A stretch of 20,669 bases of DNA. Origin: JBARRO01 sp049644265 (lineage in GTDB: Bacteria; Bacteroidota; Ignavibacteria; UBA10030). This document shows positions 1 to 8,254 of this stretch, one piece after another. The stretch spans positions 1 to 20,669 of the forward strand of contig JBARRO010000024.1 of NCBI GenBank assembly GCA_049644265.1, in the 5' to 3' direction. Numbering within the stretch: position 1 is the first letter of the stretch; the number at the start of each line of letters is the position of its first letter. Below the pieces are notes generated by a model. The model was not told the DNA's origin. It searched no databases and saw only the letters and a program-made list of their open reading frames with translations. The position numbers and the translations under genes were made by a program.

Positions 1-2
1 GA

Positions 3-1109
3 ATCAATCCGTTCTTCCTGGGCATCGCGCTGTCTGCGGTGGCAGTACTCGCGTATGGAATCGGGTTTGTCCCTTCGGAGGACTATTTCCGATTCTCTGC
101 GAATCCTTTCATCCCTGGCGGCGCAGCGTGGTGGATTCACGACAGTCTTCTCCTTCCCCTTCTCGCATGGATCCTCAACCTGAACACCTCCGTCGGCAGG
201 TTCGAAACATTCTGCTGGCTTTTTTTCTGGCTTGGGTTCATCACATTTACTGTGCTCTCCGTGAGGCAAACGAACTTTCTGTTCAAAGAATTTGAATCCA
301 AGTACGGCCTGGACTTCAGACTCATCCCCTTACTTCTCTTGCTCTTAAACCCTGTGGTTTTGGTGATGCTCAATTGGCTTGGGATGCCCGACACACTAAC
401 TTTTTTCCTGACGGTGATGATCTTCCTGGGAGAATCCGACTTGTTGACCATGGCGTGTTCAACGCTCATTGTTATCAATCATCCCCAGGGACTGGTTATT
501 TCAATATTCATCGTGGTGCTGAAGATGTCGAAAGAGTTTTCCTTGAAGCATTCAGTGAAAATGAGGGCCGCTCTACCCATACTCTTTTCCGTGGCAGGAT
601 ATGCATTTGTGAAGATGTATCTGTATCACTTTTCCATGCCCATGCCATCCGGCCGCTTTGACTATGTCCTGAAGCACGGACTTGCTTATTGGCTGGACAA
701 GAACGGCCAGGCTCCGTTCCTTACAGGATTCTCCCTGTATAACGCGTCATGGTTCCTCATCCTGTTCTGTGTGCTGTATTTTTTCCGCCACGCCAAAGTG
801 TACTACAGTGCCGTTATCCTGCTCACGATCGCGGCGGGCACGATTTCATTTTTTACCAGGGATACCACAAGGGTCTTCAGCCTCTTGACCTGGTTCATTC
901 CCATCCACGCTTTCCTGACTAGCCTTCAGTTAATGACGGAAAAGGACCTTGCCGATCGACGAGTGGCCAAGGTCCTTCTGTTCATCTGTCTGGCGCAGTT
1001 TCTGATCCCCAAATACTATTCCTGGGACGGGAAGCTGTACGAACCCGTGTATTTTTTCAATAATTTCCTGCGGATTGTTTCGTCGATTCTGGAAACAGCG
1101 CGAACGTGA
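3..1109 (+). CDS. Multi-pass inner-membrane protein, 5' end outside window (partial)
   Basis: The reading frame is open from the first complete codon (position 3), so the gene almost certainly begins upstream; the internal GTG at 39 lies in a hydrophobic stretch and is not a convincing start. The visible part is about 368 residues, most of it hydrophobic segments separated by short basic loops, roughly eight to ten membrane spans. Recognisable points are a PGGAAWWIHDS loop after the first span, a GMPDTLTFF segment and a RDTTRVFSLLTW segment near the C-terminus. The general look (aromatic, polytopic, acidic residue in an early loop) recalls GT-C type glycosyltransferases or polysaccharide-assembly membrane proteins, but I see no diagnostic motif and do not assign a function. 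It ends with TGA and converges on the thioredoxin-like gene. Confidence 0.8.
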   Translation: MNPFFLGIALSAVAVLAYGIGFVPSEDYFRFSANPFIPGGAAWWIHDSLLLPLLAWILNLNTSVGRFETFCWLFFWLGFITFTVLSVRQTNFLFKEFESKYGLDFRLIPLLLLLLNPVVLVMLNWLGMPDTLTFFLTVMIFLGESDLLTMACSTLIVINHPQGLVISIFIVVLKMSKEFSLKHSVKMRAALPILFSVAGYAFVKMYLYHFSMPMPSGRFDYVLKHGLAYWLDKNGQAPFLTGFSLYNASWFLILFCVLYFFRHAKVYYSAVILLTIAAGTISFFTRDTTRVFSLLTWFIPIHAFLTSLQLMTEKDLADRRVAKVLLFICLAQFLIPKYYSWDGKLYEPVYFFNNFLRIVSSILETART

Positions 1110-1184
1110 ACTCCAACCGCGCGGAAGCTTTTCGTGGATATTACAGAGGTGCGTTCGAACAGCTTGTGACAGGTTTTTCTGCAG

Positions 1185-1215
1185 GCTGATTGCTGACATC
1201 TGATAGCTGACCGCT
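1185..1215. repeat. GCTGA-rich degenerate short repeat
   Basis: The spacer between the two convergent genes contains a run of imperfect CTGA units (GCTGAT, GCTGAC, TCTGAT, GCTGAC) ending in GCTGACCGCT at 1206-1215. The same 10-mer recurs at 9695-9704 in another spacer, also within CTGA-rich sequence. This points to a dispersed intergenic repeat rather than chance, but only two copies are visible. Confidence 0.45.
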
Positions 1216-1774
1216 AATGATACGGATTCTTCCTCCACTTGATCGAACATCCCATTGACGGATGCTGTATTGCGTCGACAGGCTCCCCCTCTGCCAGGTT
1301 CCTGACTGCTTGTTTCAATTCCTCTCGCGTCACGCTCTTTTCATCCTGCCAGTTATCATCTACTCGTCCGTGGTACACCAGTCTGTTCTTCACATCAAAC
1401 AAATAAATGTCCGGCGTGCACTGCGCCTTGAATGATGCCGCCACTTCCTGAGTCTGGTCGATCAAGTACGGAAACGGTATTCCCCACTCTCTGATCTTCT
1501 CCTTCATGACTTCGGGGGCATCCTCGGGATAGTCCTGATGAAGATTCGGATTGATGGCGACCGTACCGATACCAAGGGCTTTCGCAGATTCGGCAATCCG
1601 AATTGTCCGGGGCCAGACGGCCTTCGCATACGGACAGTGGTTGCAGGTGAAAATGACGAGCAACCCTTTCGACCCTGCCAGCATGTCGCTTTTGTGCATT
1701 CTTCCCTCTGGATCCATCAACTCAAACTTCGGCATCGTTGTTCCCAGGGGAATCTCAATGGAATTGATCGCCAT
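1214..1774 (-). CDS. Thioredoxin-fold redoxin (AhpC/TSA-type)
   Basis: Predicted 186-residue soluble thioredoxin-like protein. The start is taken at the ATG read from 1774 because AAGGAG (1782-1787) sits seven bases upstream; the longer frame to 1834 adds 20 residues with no support. The CxxC motif is C44-N-H-C47 followed by PYA, the form seen in a branch of the AhpC/TSA redoxins, and the cis-proline loop is TPDIYLFD (Pro121) with an extra Cys119 just before it. The C-terminal part (VDDNWQDEKSVTREEL, then HPSMGCSIKW) also matches that branch, with Cys176 near the end. No signal peptide is visible, so a cytoplasmic thiol-disulfide or peroxide-related role is likely; the substrate is unknown. 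It is divergent from the aldo/keto reductase gene. Confidence 0.87.
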   Translation of the reverse strand: MAINSIEIPLGTTMPKFELMDPEGRMHKSDMLAGSKGLLVIFTCNHCPYAKAVWPRTIRIAESAKALGIGTVAINPNLHQDYPEDAPEVMKEKIREWGIPFPYLIDQTQEVAASFKAQCTPDIYLFDVKNRLVYHGRVDDNWQDEKSVTREELKQAVRNLAEGEPVDAIQHPSMGCSIKWRKNPYH

Positions 1775-1888
1775 CCTTCTTCTCCTTTCCGAAAGAACGT
1801 CTTGATAGAGTCTGTTATCGTCCTTAGATTTCACACAACCGATTGCGACAACTCCTGAACAACTCCGTCAGAAATTTCGTTTCCTTCC

Positions 1889-2773
1889 ATGAGTATTGAA
1901 GCCAGAGATTTTGGTTCAACCGGACTGAAGGTTTCCCCTCTCGGCCTCGGATGCGGTAATCTTGGTCGTTCAGATGTTTCAGAAAAAGCCGCCGAGAATT
2001 TGTTGCAGACGGCTTTGGACCTCGGCGTCACTCTGATTGACACAGCGCGAGGGTACGGGCGGTCCGAAGAAAGAATAGGGAAATATCTTTCAAAACGCAG
2101 GACAGAATTCATTCTCTCAACAAAGGTCGGCTACGGTATTCCCGGATACCGCGACTGGACGCCCGAGTGCGTTGTCGCCGGCGTGCACGAGGCCCTGCGA
2201 CTCTTGAAAACCGACCGCATCGACATCGTCCACTTTCACTCCTGCCCAAAGGAAACGCTGCAACAAGACGGAATGATCGACGCGCTCCTTTCCATGGTCG
2301 AACAGGGAAAGATTTCTGTCGCGGCTTACTCCGGAGAGAACGAACATCTTGAATACGCAGTCGGTACCGGCCGCTTCAGAAGCATGCAGTGCTCGATCAA
2401 TGTCTGCGACCAGCGGACCATCGACCATCCATTACCGCAAGCGAAGGAGCGCGGCATGGGCGTGATCGCCAAGAGGCCGGTCGCAAACGCACCGTGGCGT
2501 TTTGCCAAACGTCCGGTCGGACAGTATGTCGACGAATACTGGAAACGCTGGAAGGCTATGAATCTGGAATTCGGAATGGACTGTCAGGAGCTTGCACTCC
2601 GGTTCGCCGCTTTCACGTGGGGTGTTGATTCATGCGTTCTCGGAACCACAAACGCGGAACATCTGCGGCAAAGCTCCGATGCAATTCAGAAAGGTCCGTT
2701 GCCGAAGGAAATCTATGCCCAGATCCGGGACGCGTTCCGAAAGCACGATTCGGGCTGGACTGGCCAGATCTAG
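1889..2773 (+). CDS. Aldo/keto reductase
   Basis: A 294-residue protein covering a complete aldo/keto reductase (alpha/beta)8 barrel; members reduce carbonyls with NADPH. The N-terminal FGSTGLKVSPLGLGCGNLG segment is typical. The catalytic tetrad is present: Asp51 and Tyr56 in IDTARGYG, Lys79 in STKVGYG, and His117 in IDIVHFHS. C-terminal features GVIAKRPVANAP and VLGTTNAEHLRQ correspond to the cofactor-binding end of the barrel. The subfamily is the short oxidoreductase type that often lacks a known physiological substrate. The start is the ATG at 1889; no clear Shine-Dalgarno precedes it. Only 10 bases separate its stop from the dinB start, so the two are probably co-transcribed. Confidence 0.92.
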   Translation: MSIEARDFGSTGLKVSPLGLGCGNLGRSDVSEKAAENLLQTALDLGVTLIDTARGYGRSEERIGKYLSKRRTEFILSTKVGYGIPGYRDWTPECVVAGVHEALRLLKTDRIDIVHFHSCPKETLQQDGMIDALLSMVEQGKISVAAYSGENEHLEYAVGTGRFRSMQCSINVCDQRTIDHPLPQAKERGMGVIAKRPVANAPWRFAKRPVGQYVDEYWKRWKAMNLEFGMDCQELALRFAAFTWGVDSCVLGTTNAEHLRQSSDAIQKGPLPKEIYAQIRDAFRKHDSGWTGQI

Positions 2774-2783
2774 CGCACGACAC

Positions 2784-3947
2784 ATGAAGACCCCCGACCA
2801 AACACCCTTCATTGCTCACCTCGACCTTGATTGTTTTTATGTCTCCGTCGAGCGAACGAAGAATCCGGATCTTATTGGCAAGCCGGTCGCGGTGGGAGGA
2901 ACTCCGAGCGGACGCGGTGTCGTGGCATCAGCGTCTTACGAAGCGAGGAAATTCGGCGTCCGTTCCGCGATGCCGACCGGCAGGGCCTTGAAACTCTGCC
3001 CGCAACTCATCGTCGTACGCGGACACTACAGCGACTACACGGATTATTCAGACCGGCTCTACAAACGCATGTGCGACTTTGCGCCGGTGATCGAGCGCGC
3101 CTCCATCGACGAGATATATATGGATTTTACGGGATGCGAAGGGCTGTATGGAAACGACCTCCCGGGGTTGATCAAAAAGCTCAGGCAACTTGTGTGGGAT
3201 GAATTTGGATTGCCGTGCACCATTGCGCTGGCTTCGAGCAAGGTTGTGGCGAAGATTGCGGCAGGAACGGTGAAACCCAACGGAATCTGCACAGTACCAA
3301 ACGGCGGGGAGAAGAAATTTCTAGCGCCGCTGCCGATCGACGTTATTCCGGGCATCGGGAAGAAGACTGCTGCGGTGCTACGCGATCGGGGTTTCGATCT
3401 TGTGTCGGACATCCAGGCGGTTCCCAAAGAGCAGGTCGTCAAGATCCTCGGGAAGCATGGGCTTTGGATCTACGGCGCAGCCAACGGCACCGGCTATAGC
3501 GATGTCGTTCCCGACCATTCACGGAAAAGCATCTCGCACGAACAGACGTTCGCCCACAACCTCCAGGAAAAGGGCGAGCTCGAGCACCTGCTGCATGAAC
3601 TCGTGGCAGACGTCTGTTCCACCATGCGCGGAAAGAACTGGAAGACCAAGACCATCACGCTTAAGCTCCGCTATGCTGATTTCAAAACCATCAGCAGGGC
3701 GGAATCCGTCAAGCCGACGAACGACGACAAGGTCGTCTTCGATACGGTCAGGAAGTTGTTCCACGAAGGATACACGCGCCCGATGCCACTACGATTGCTG
3801 GGAGTCCGGCTCTCTCACTTCCTCGATGACAGTCAGATGAAGCTCGCTCTTTCTCCGAAGGACGAACAGAGACAGGAGATTCTCACGGCGGTCGACAAAC
3901 TCAGGGACAAGTTTGGAGACAAAGTCATCCATCTTGGAGAAGCGTGA
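2784..3947 (+). CDS. dinB: DNA polymerase IV (Y-family, translesion)
   Basis: A 387-residue Y-family polymerase, of usual DinB length, which bypasses damaged template bases with low fidelity. I take the ATG at 2784 because the family motif follows directly (HLDLDCFYVSVE, residues 12-23); the upstream frame reads through the aldo/keto reductase gene and is a shadow. Metal ligands are Asp14 and the Asp109-Glu110 pair of ASIDEIYMDFTG. The palm and fingers carry ASYEARKFGVRSAMP, the helix-hairpin-helix is around PGIGKKTAAVL, and the C-terminal little-finger domain runs to the end with SISHEQTF and LRLLGVRLSHF. No ribosome-binding site is seen, consistent with translational coupling to the upstream gene. 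No LexA-type box could be identified. Confidence 0.95.
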   Translation: MKTPDQTPFIAHLDLDCFYVSVERTKNPDLIGKPVAVGGTPSGRGVVASASYEARKFGVRSAMPTGRALKLCPQLIVVRGHYSDYTDYSDRLYKRMCDFAPVIERASIDEIYMDFTGCEGLYGNDLPGLIKKLRQLVWDEFGLPCTIALASSKVVAKIAAGTVKPNGICTVPNGGEKKFLAPLPIDVIPGIGKKTAAVLRDRGFDLVSDIQAVPKEQVVKILGKHGLWIYGAANGTGYSDVVPDHSRKSISHEQTFAHNLQEKGELEHLLHELVADVCSTMRGKNWKTKTITLKLRYADFKTISRAESVKPTNDDKVVFDTVRKLFHEGYTRPMPLRLLGVRLSHFLDDSQMKLALSPKDEQRQEILTAVDKLRDKFGDKVIHLGEA

Positions 3948-3976
3948 GTCAGTAATGTCTCACGTTGTTAATATTT
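3943..3976 (+). terminator. Weak terminator-like hairpin at the end of dinB
   Basis: CGTGAG (3943-3948, overlapping the stop codon) can pair with CTCACG (3959-3964) across a 10-base loop, followed by the T/A-rich TTGTTAATATTT. The stem is only six pairs and the T-run is interrupted, so this is tentative. Confidence 0.3.
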
Positions 3977-3978
3977 CA

Positions 3979-4036
3979 TAACGCAGAGACCTGCGCGACG
4001 TTTTGAGATCTTGAGGGCAGGCGGGCCTCTGCGTTA
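3979..4036. repeat. REP-like imperfect inverted repeat
   Basis: TAACGCAGAG (3979-3988) is perfectly complementary to CTCTGCGTTA (4027-4036). After one mismatch the pairing continues with CCTGC (3990-3994) against GCGGG (4021-4025), giving about 15 pairs with one G-T wobble around a 26-base loop. It has no T-run, so it looks more like a dispersed palindromic unit or mRNA-stabilising stem than a terminator. The remaining sequence up to the next gene (4037-4159) holds no gene I can support. Confidence 0.55.
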
Positions 4037-4159
4037 AGAACCTATAGCCAGCCTGAGACACTACCCGTGAGTCTCGCGCGTTGTACTTTGGGAGATTTTT
4101 TCATAGCTTGCGCACGATCAAGCGATATCAGTTGAAACCTTAAATGTGAGGAGATCTAA

Positions 4160-5116
4160 TTGACGACAAAGGCGTTCGATCACTTGAGTTTCCTGCCATT
4201 GTGCGCTATAGCAGTACTGATCTACGCTCAGAACAACGAAGCAATGGCAAGCGAATACACAACGGAAAAGAGGGTTACACATCGAAGCTTCGGTGCTGAC
4301 CTCATCGCCCTTGGGTCGACCAACGAGATCGAAAGTGACTCGACAAGACGGGAATCCAAGCTAGTCGCCAACCTCCGGTCCCAGCTGAAATACAAGTTCG
4401 TTCTCGATTTCCTGGAAAAGAACCAGCCTGAGCGACTTATTCTCGGCGAGCGGCTCATAGAAAAATGGGGAAAAGACGAAGAATCGTTCAGGCTCCTTCC
4501 AAAGCGAGACAGCAACGAAATTGAAGCATTCAGATACTTCCTACCTTACCATCTTTACCCAGTCAAGACATTTGACGGCGAAGGGCCTTACTATTTGTTA
4601 TCCCTCTCATCATTGGGACACGCAGAGTATTTCCTGCTGAGCGAGCGGGAAACGGGTGCGCTCCTGGATTCTCTGGAATTTAGCTTCAAGGCTGATCCCA
4701 AGATGGAGTTTTTTGAGCTGAACCACCACAATTTCATACGAATAAATCAGTCCCTTTGGGGAAGCGGTGCTCGCACAAATCGTGAAGACATTGTTGGTAT
4801 CGTTTCTGGACGATTCGTCAATTTCTTCACGATTTTTTTGTTGGATGCAAATGACTGGACGATGGCACCTGAAGACAGAGGCGACCATTTTACACGAAAA
4901 ACTCGATTGGCCCACTACCTCGACCTCAATGAAGACGGATTTCTCGACATAAAGGTTGAGGGTTCCGAAGATGTCATTCTTATGCAGGATGACTCTTGGG
5001 AATTTCAGAAGGGAAAAGTGATAAAGCACATTCGAAGCTGGATGGAAGTCTATCTCTGGGACGAGAAGACATCCACCTTCAATCTAGACAAGAAACGCAG
5101 CACGATGGAAGAATAA
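4160..5116 (+). CDS. Secreted protein of unknown function with DxNxDG motif
   Basis: A 318-residue protein not assignable to a named family. It starts at TTG 4160, supported by GAGGAG (4148-4153) six bases upstream. The N-terminus has a short polar stretch, a hydrophobic core (residues 10-23, FLPLCAIAVLIYAQ) and a likely cleavage region near EAMAS, so it is probably exported by Sec. The mature part is mixed polar/aromatic without transmembrane segments. DLNEDGFLD (255-263) has the Asp/Asn/Asp/Gly/Asp spacing of a calcium-binding loop as in EF-hand-like or FG-GAP repeats, but only one copy is present. It reads more A/T-rich than neighbouring genes, and the methyltransferase follows after 18 bases. 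Possibly a periplasmic or surface protein; no enzymatic residues can be named. Confidence 0.75.
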   Translation: MTTKAFDHLSFLPLCAIAVLIYAQNNEAMASEYTTEKRVTHRSFGADLIALGSTNEIESDSTRRESKLVANLRSQLKYKFVLDFLEKNQPERLILGERLIEKWGKDEESFRLLPKRDSNEIEAFRYFLPYHLYPVKTFDGEGPYYLLSLSSLGHAEYFLLSERETGALLDSLEFSFKADPKMEFFELNHHNFIRINQSLWGSGARTNREDIVGIVSGRFVNFFTIFLLDANDWTMAPEDRGDHFTRKTRLAHYLDLNEDGFLDIKVEGSEDVILMQDDSWEFQKGKVIKHIRSWMEVYLWDEKTSTFNLDKKRSTMEE

Positions 5117-5134
5117 GGAATCTGAAAGAGTCTC

Positions 5135-6430
5135 GTGGATTCTAACACGAGCAAACCGTCACTTAGACTCGACCTTTTTCATTTGAGGTATCTCATCAAA
5201 ACCCAATCCCCCTTTTCCCCTGCTCCCGCAACACTTGGCGGTCAGAAACCACACGTCGACACCATCCAGATCCAGAACCACCCTATTCCACGATACGTCG
5301 GCGAATTCTGGACCTCGAAGCAACGGCAGTCATCTTCACTTCATGAGATCTCGTACCGGGCATGCTTCAAGGCCCAACTCCCGGCATTCTTCATGAACCT
5401 GCTGACGAACGAGGGAGACACCGTCTATGACCCGTTCAGCGGCCGCGGAACAACCATTATTGAGGCCGCATTGCTCGGCCGAAAATCTGTTTCGAACGAC
5501 ATCAATCCCCTGAGCAGAACACTCTGTGAACCGCGGCTTCATCCGCCGACGCTTAAGGATATCAGATCAAGACTCGACTCAATCCAGATATCCGGCGAAG
5601 CAAGAGCCGACATCGACCTCTCGATGTTCTATCACACGAAGACCGAGGCCGAGATCGTTTCATTGAGGAAGTATTTGAGTATGAGAGAGCAGAACGGCGA
5701 CGAGGACCACCTCGATCGCTGGATCCGGATGGTCGCAACGAACAGGCTGAGCGGACATTCCAAGGGATTCTTTTCCGTCTACACCCTCCCACCCAACCAG
5801 GCAATCACCGCGGAGCGCCAAAAGCAGATTAACAAGCGGCTTCGGCAGAAGCCGGAATACCGCGATACGCGGGAAATCATCCTCCGGAAGAGCAGGAGCC
5901 TGATGAGAAACCTCACGGAAGCGCAATTCACCAATCTCCAGAAGGCGAGAAGTGAGGCGAAGTTTCTTTCGACTGACGCGAGAAGCACGAAAAGCATCAC
6001 GGACCAATCGATCGCGTTGACCGTGACCTCTCCCCCTTTTCTTAATATTGTTGACTATCAGGGTGACAACTGGCTTCGGTGCTGGTTCAACAGCATCGAC
6101 GTCGACAGGATCTCAAAGAAAATGACGATGGCGCCAACAGTGGACAAATGGACGAGGGTGATGGAAGCGGTGTTCAGGGAACTGTTCAGAGTTACGGCGT
6201 CGGGCGGATGGGTCGCGTTTGAAGTGGGAGAGTTAAGAAACGGCAGGGTCCGCCTTGACGAACTGGTCGTACCCCTGGGCATTTCAGCCGGATTTCAATG
6301 TGCGGGGATCCTGATCAACTCGCAACGATTCACAAAAACCTCCAACATCTGGGGAGTCAGCAACAACTCCTCCGGAACAAACACCAATCGCATCGTTCTG
6401 TTCCACAAGAATGGACGTCAATATTCATGA
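5135..6430 (+). CDS. Solitary N4-cytosine/N6-adenine DNA methyltransferase
   Basis: A 431-residue S-adenosylmethionine-dependent amino-methyltransferase acting on DNA. The SAM-binding motif I is DPFSGRGTT (99-107), preceded by a helical motif X region (FKAQLPAFFMNLLTNEGD). The catalytic motif IV is TSPPFLN (298-304); Ser-Pro-Pro rather than Asp/Asn-Pro-Pro suggests N4-cytosine, though this is not proof. About 190 residues lie between motifs I and IV, enough for an inserted target-recognition region, giving an alpha-like order. The frame starts at GTG 5135 with only a weak A/G-rich region upstream. No restriction endonuclease or specificity subunit is adjacent, so it appears to be an orphan enzyme. 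Its stop overlaps the start of the GDSL gene by ATGA. Confidence 0.88.
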   Translation: MDSNTSKPSLRLDLFHLRYLIKTQSPFSPAPATLGGQKPHVDTIQIQNHPIPRYVGEFWTSKQRQSSSLHEISYRACFKAQLPAFFMNLLTNEGDTVYDPFSGRGTTIIEAALLGRKSVSNDINPLSRTLCEPRLHPPTLKDIRSRLDSIQISGEARADIDLSMFYHTKTEAEIVSLRKYLSMREQNGDEDHLDRWIRMVATNRLSGHSKGFFSVYTLPPNQAITAERQKQINKRLRQKPEYRDTREIILRKSRSLMRNLTEAQFTNLQKARSEAKFLSTDARSTKSITDQSIALTVTSPPFLNIVDYQGDNWLRCWFNSIDVDRISKKMTMAPTVDKWTRVMEAVFRELFRVTASGGWVAFEVGELRNGRVRLDELVVPLGISAGFQCAGILINSQRFTKTSNIWGVSNNSSGTNTNRIVLFHKNGRQYS

Positions 6431-7116
6431 ATTCATCAATCGTCAAAGTCATGCTCGGATGCTGTTTTGTCTTCCTCCTCCAATGCTCTTCATGCACATC
6501 CAGTTCACTCCTCAAAGACGGTGAACGGATACTTTTCTTCGGCGATTCCATTACCCAGCTTGGAGTCAAACCGAACGGGTTTATTACCCTCATGGGCGAT
6601 TCTCTTTCGAAACGGTTTACCTCCACGCAGCTCATCGGCGGCGGCATCAGCGGAAACCGGGTTCCTGACCTGCAGAAGCGACTTCGCACGGATGTTCTCG
6701 ACAAAAAACCGACCGTTGTCTTTATCTACATCGGCATCAACGATGTATGGCACTTTGCCTTAAATGGCCATGGGACCCCAATCCAGGAATACGACGCCGG
6801 ACTCAGGGAGATGTGCAGCATCATCGGATACTATGGCGCCCGGGTCATTCTCTGCACCCCGACGGTGATTGGAGAGAAATACGACAGTTCGAACGTACAA
6901 GATAAGCTGCTCAATGAATATTGCGGCGTCACAAGAACGGTCGCAAAGGATCTGAGAATCCAGCTCTGTGACCTGCGCACCGCGTTCATTGAGTACCTGA
7001 GGGCCCACAATCCCGAAAACAAAGACCGCGGCATTCTCACGTACGACTCCGTCCATTTGAGCGATGAGGGCAATCGCCTCGTTGCGCAGGAGATGCTCAA
7101 GTCTCTGGGGAACTGA
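6427..7116 (+). CDS. GDSL/SGNH-family lipoprotein esterase
   Basis: A 229-residue SGNH hydrolase, likely an esterase or acyl-hydrolase of the TesA/isoamyl-acetate esterase type. All four blocks are present: Ser41 in FFGDSITQLG, the block II glycines at GGGISGN (71-77), Asn105 in IGIND, and Asp207/His210 in DSVHLSDEGN. The N-terminus is a hydrophobic signal followed by LLQCSSC (Cys20 or Cys23 as a possible lipidation site; the lipobox is imperfect), so it is probably membrane-anchored in the envelope. I take ATG 6427, which overlaps the methyltransferase stop (ATGA), over the longer frame from 6298 that lies inside the methyltransferase. The acyl substrate cannot be read from sequence. Confidence 0.9.
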   Translation: MNSSIVKVMLGCCFVFLLQCSSCTSSSLLKDGERILFFGDSITQLGVKPNGFITLMGDSLSKRFTSTQLIGGGISGNRVPDLQKRLRTDVLDKKPTVVFIYIGINDVWHFALNGHGTPIQEYDAGLREMCSIIGYYGARVILCTPTVIGEKYDSSNVQDKLLNEYCGVTRTVAKDLRIQLCDLRTAFIEYLRAHNPENKDRGILTYDSVHLSDEGNRLVAQEMLKSLGN

Positions 7117-7186
7117 GCCGGCGCGGTTGCATCTCCCCTCGATAGTGGTTAATTTCCTCAGACCACCTGTCGTTCATGGAAATCTC

Positions 7187-8227
7187 ATGCAAAGCAGACG
7201 AAACGTTCTGGGAATATTGGGACTCGGGGCCGTGGCGTCACAACTTCCCGCCGGGCTGTGGTCGTGGCCGCTGGAATCGGCCATTCTCAAGCCACGGCGC
7301 CTGAAGCGCGGCGACACGGTCGGCCTGATCAATCCTGCCGGGCCAACCTTCGAAAGCGTCGATATTGAGATTGCCGAGGAGTCGATTACTGGCCTCGGCC
7401 TGAAGTTCAAACCGGGCGCTCACCTGCGCGACCGGTACGGCTATCTGGCGGGAAAGGACAGCGATCGCGCAGCCGACATCAATGCCATGTTTGCCGACCC
7501 CGGGGTGCAGGCAATCATCTGTGTCCGGGGAGGATGGGGCTGCAACCGACTTCTTCCGCTGCTGGATTACAGTGTGATCAAAAAGAATCCGAAGATTCTG
7601 ATGGGATACAGCGACGTGACCTCGCTCCTGGTCGCCATCTATGCCAAAACCGGCTTGGTCACGTTCCATGGACCGGTCGGGTCATCGACCTGGAACAGGT
7701 TTTCCATCGACTACGTTCAGAGAGTTTTGTTTGACGGGGAACGCGTCACGATGCAGAATCCTGTAGTTCTTGGAGACAATCTCACACAAACCAGGGACCG
7801 GGTGGACACGATCACGCCGGGCAAGGCGCGGGGAAGGCTTGTAGGAGGCAATCTCTCGGTGCTCTCGGCCATGATCGGATCCGAGTACCTCCCGGACTGG
7901 AAGGGTCACATTCTTTTTCTCGAAGACACAGACGAACAAATCTACCGCATCGACAGGATGCTGACACAACTCAAGCTGGCGGGCGTGTTGAACCATGTTT
8001 CGGGTGTGGTGTTTGGCAAGTGCACCAACTGCACTCCGGGCGACGGGTTTGGCTCTTTGACGCTCGAGGAAGTGTTTGACGATGTACTCAAGCCGCTGAA
8101 CGTGCCATGCTGGACCGGCTCCATGATCGGCCATATTGAAAACAAGTTTACCGTTCCGCTTGGCGTTCAGGCGGAAATCGACGCCAACAACGGCACAATT
8201 CAACTACTGGAATCGGCGGTGGCCTGA
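7187..8227 (+). CDS. LD-carboxypeptidase (peptidase S66) with Tat signal
   Basis: A 346-residue S66 serine peptidase of the LdcA/MccF group, which removes the terminal D-Ala from murein tetrapeptides or cleaves related amide bonds. The Ser-Glu-His triad fits at Ser142 (MGYSDVTS), Glu246 (LFLEDTDEQIYRIDRML) and His316 (IGHIENKFTVPLGV). Further signatures are RRLKRGDTVGLINPAGP near the N-terminus and ICVRGGWGCNRLLPLLD. The start is ATG 7187: it gives SRRNVLGILGLGAVAS, a twin-arginine motif with a hydrophobic region, ending near LPAGLWS. Export by Tat is notable because classical LdcA is cytoplasmic. It lies between two other predicted envelope proteins, suggesting peptidoglycan recycling or remodelling in the periplasm. 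No clear Shine-Dalgarno is seen. Confidence 0.92.
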   Translation: MQSRRNVLGILGLGAVASQLPAGLWSWPLESAILKPRRLKRGDTVGLINPAGPTFESVDIEIAEESITGLGLKFKPGAHLRDRYGYLAGKDSDRAADINAMFADPGVQAIICVRGGWGCNRLLPLLDYSVIKKNPKILMGYSDVTSLLVAIYAKTGLVTFHGPVGSSTWNRFSIDYVQRVLFDGERVTMQNPVVLGDNLTQTRDRVDTITPGKARGRLVGGNLSVLSAMIGSEYLPDWKGHILFLEDTDEQIYRIDRMLTQLKLAGVLNHVSGVVFGKCTNCTPGDGFGSLTLEEVFDDVLKPLNVPCWTGSMIGHIENKFTVPLGVQAEIDANNGTIQLLESAVA

Positions 8228-8254
8228 GACCATGATGAACTTGCAAGGATTGCC

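Noticed and set aside
2592..2783. Extended N-terminus of DNA polymerase IV
   Set aside because: This stretch is an alternative-frame reading of the aldo/keto reductase gene; DinB proteins begin shortly before the LDLDCFY motif.
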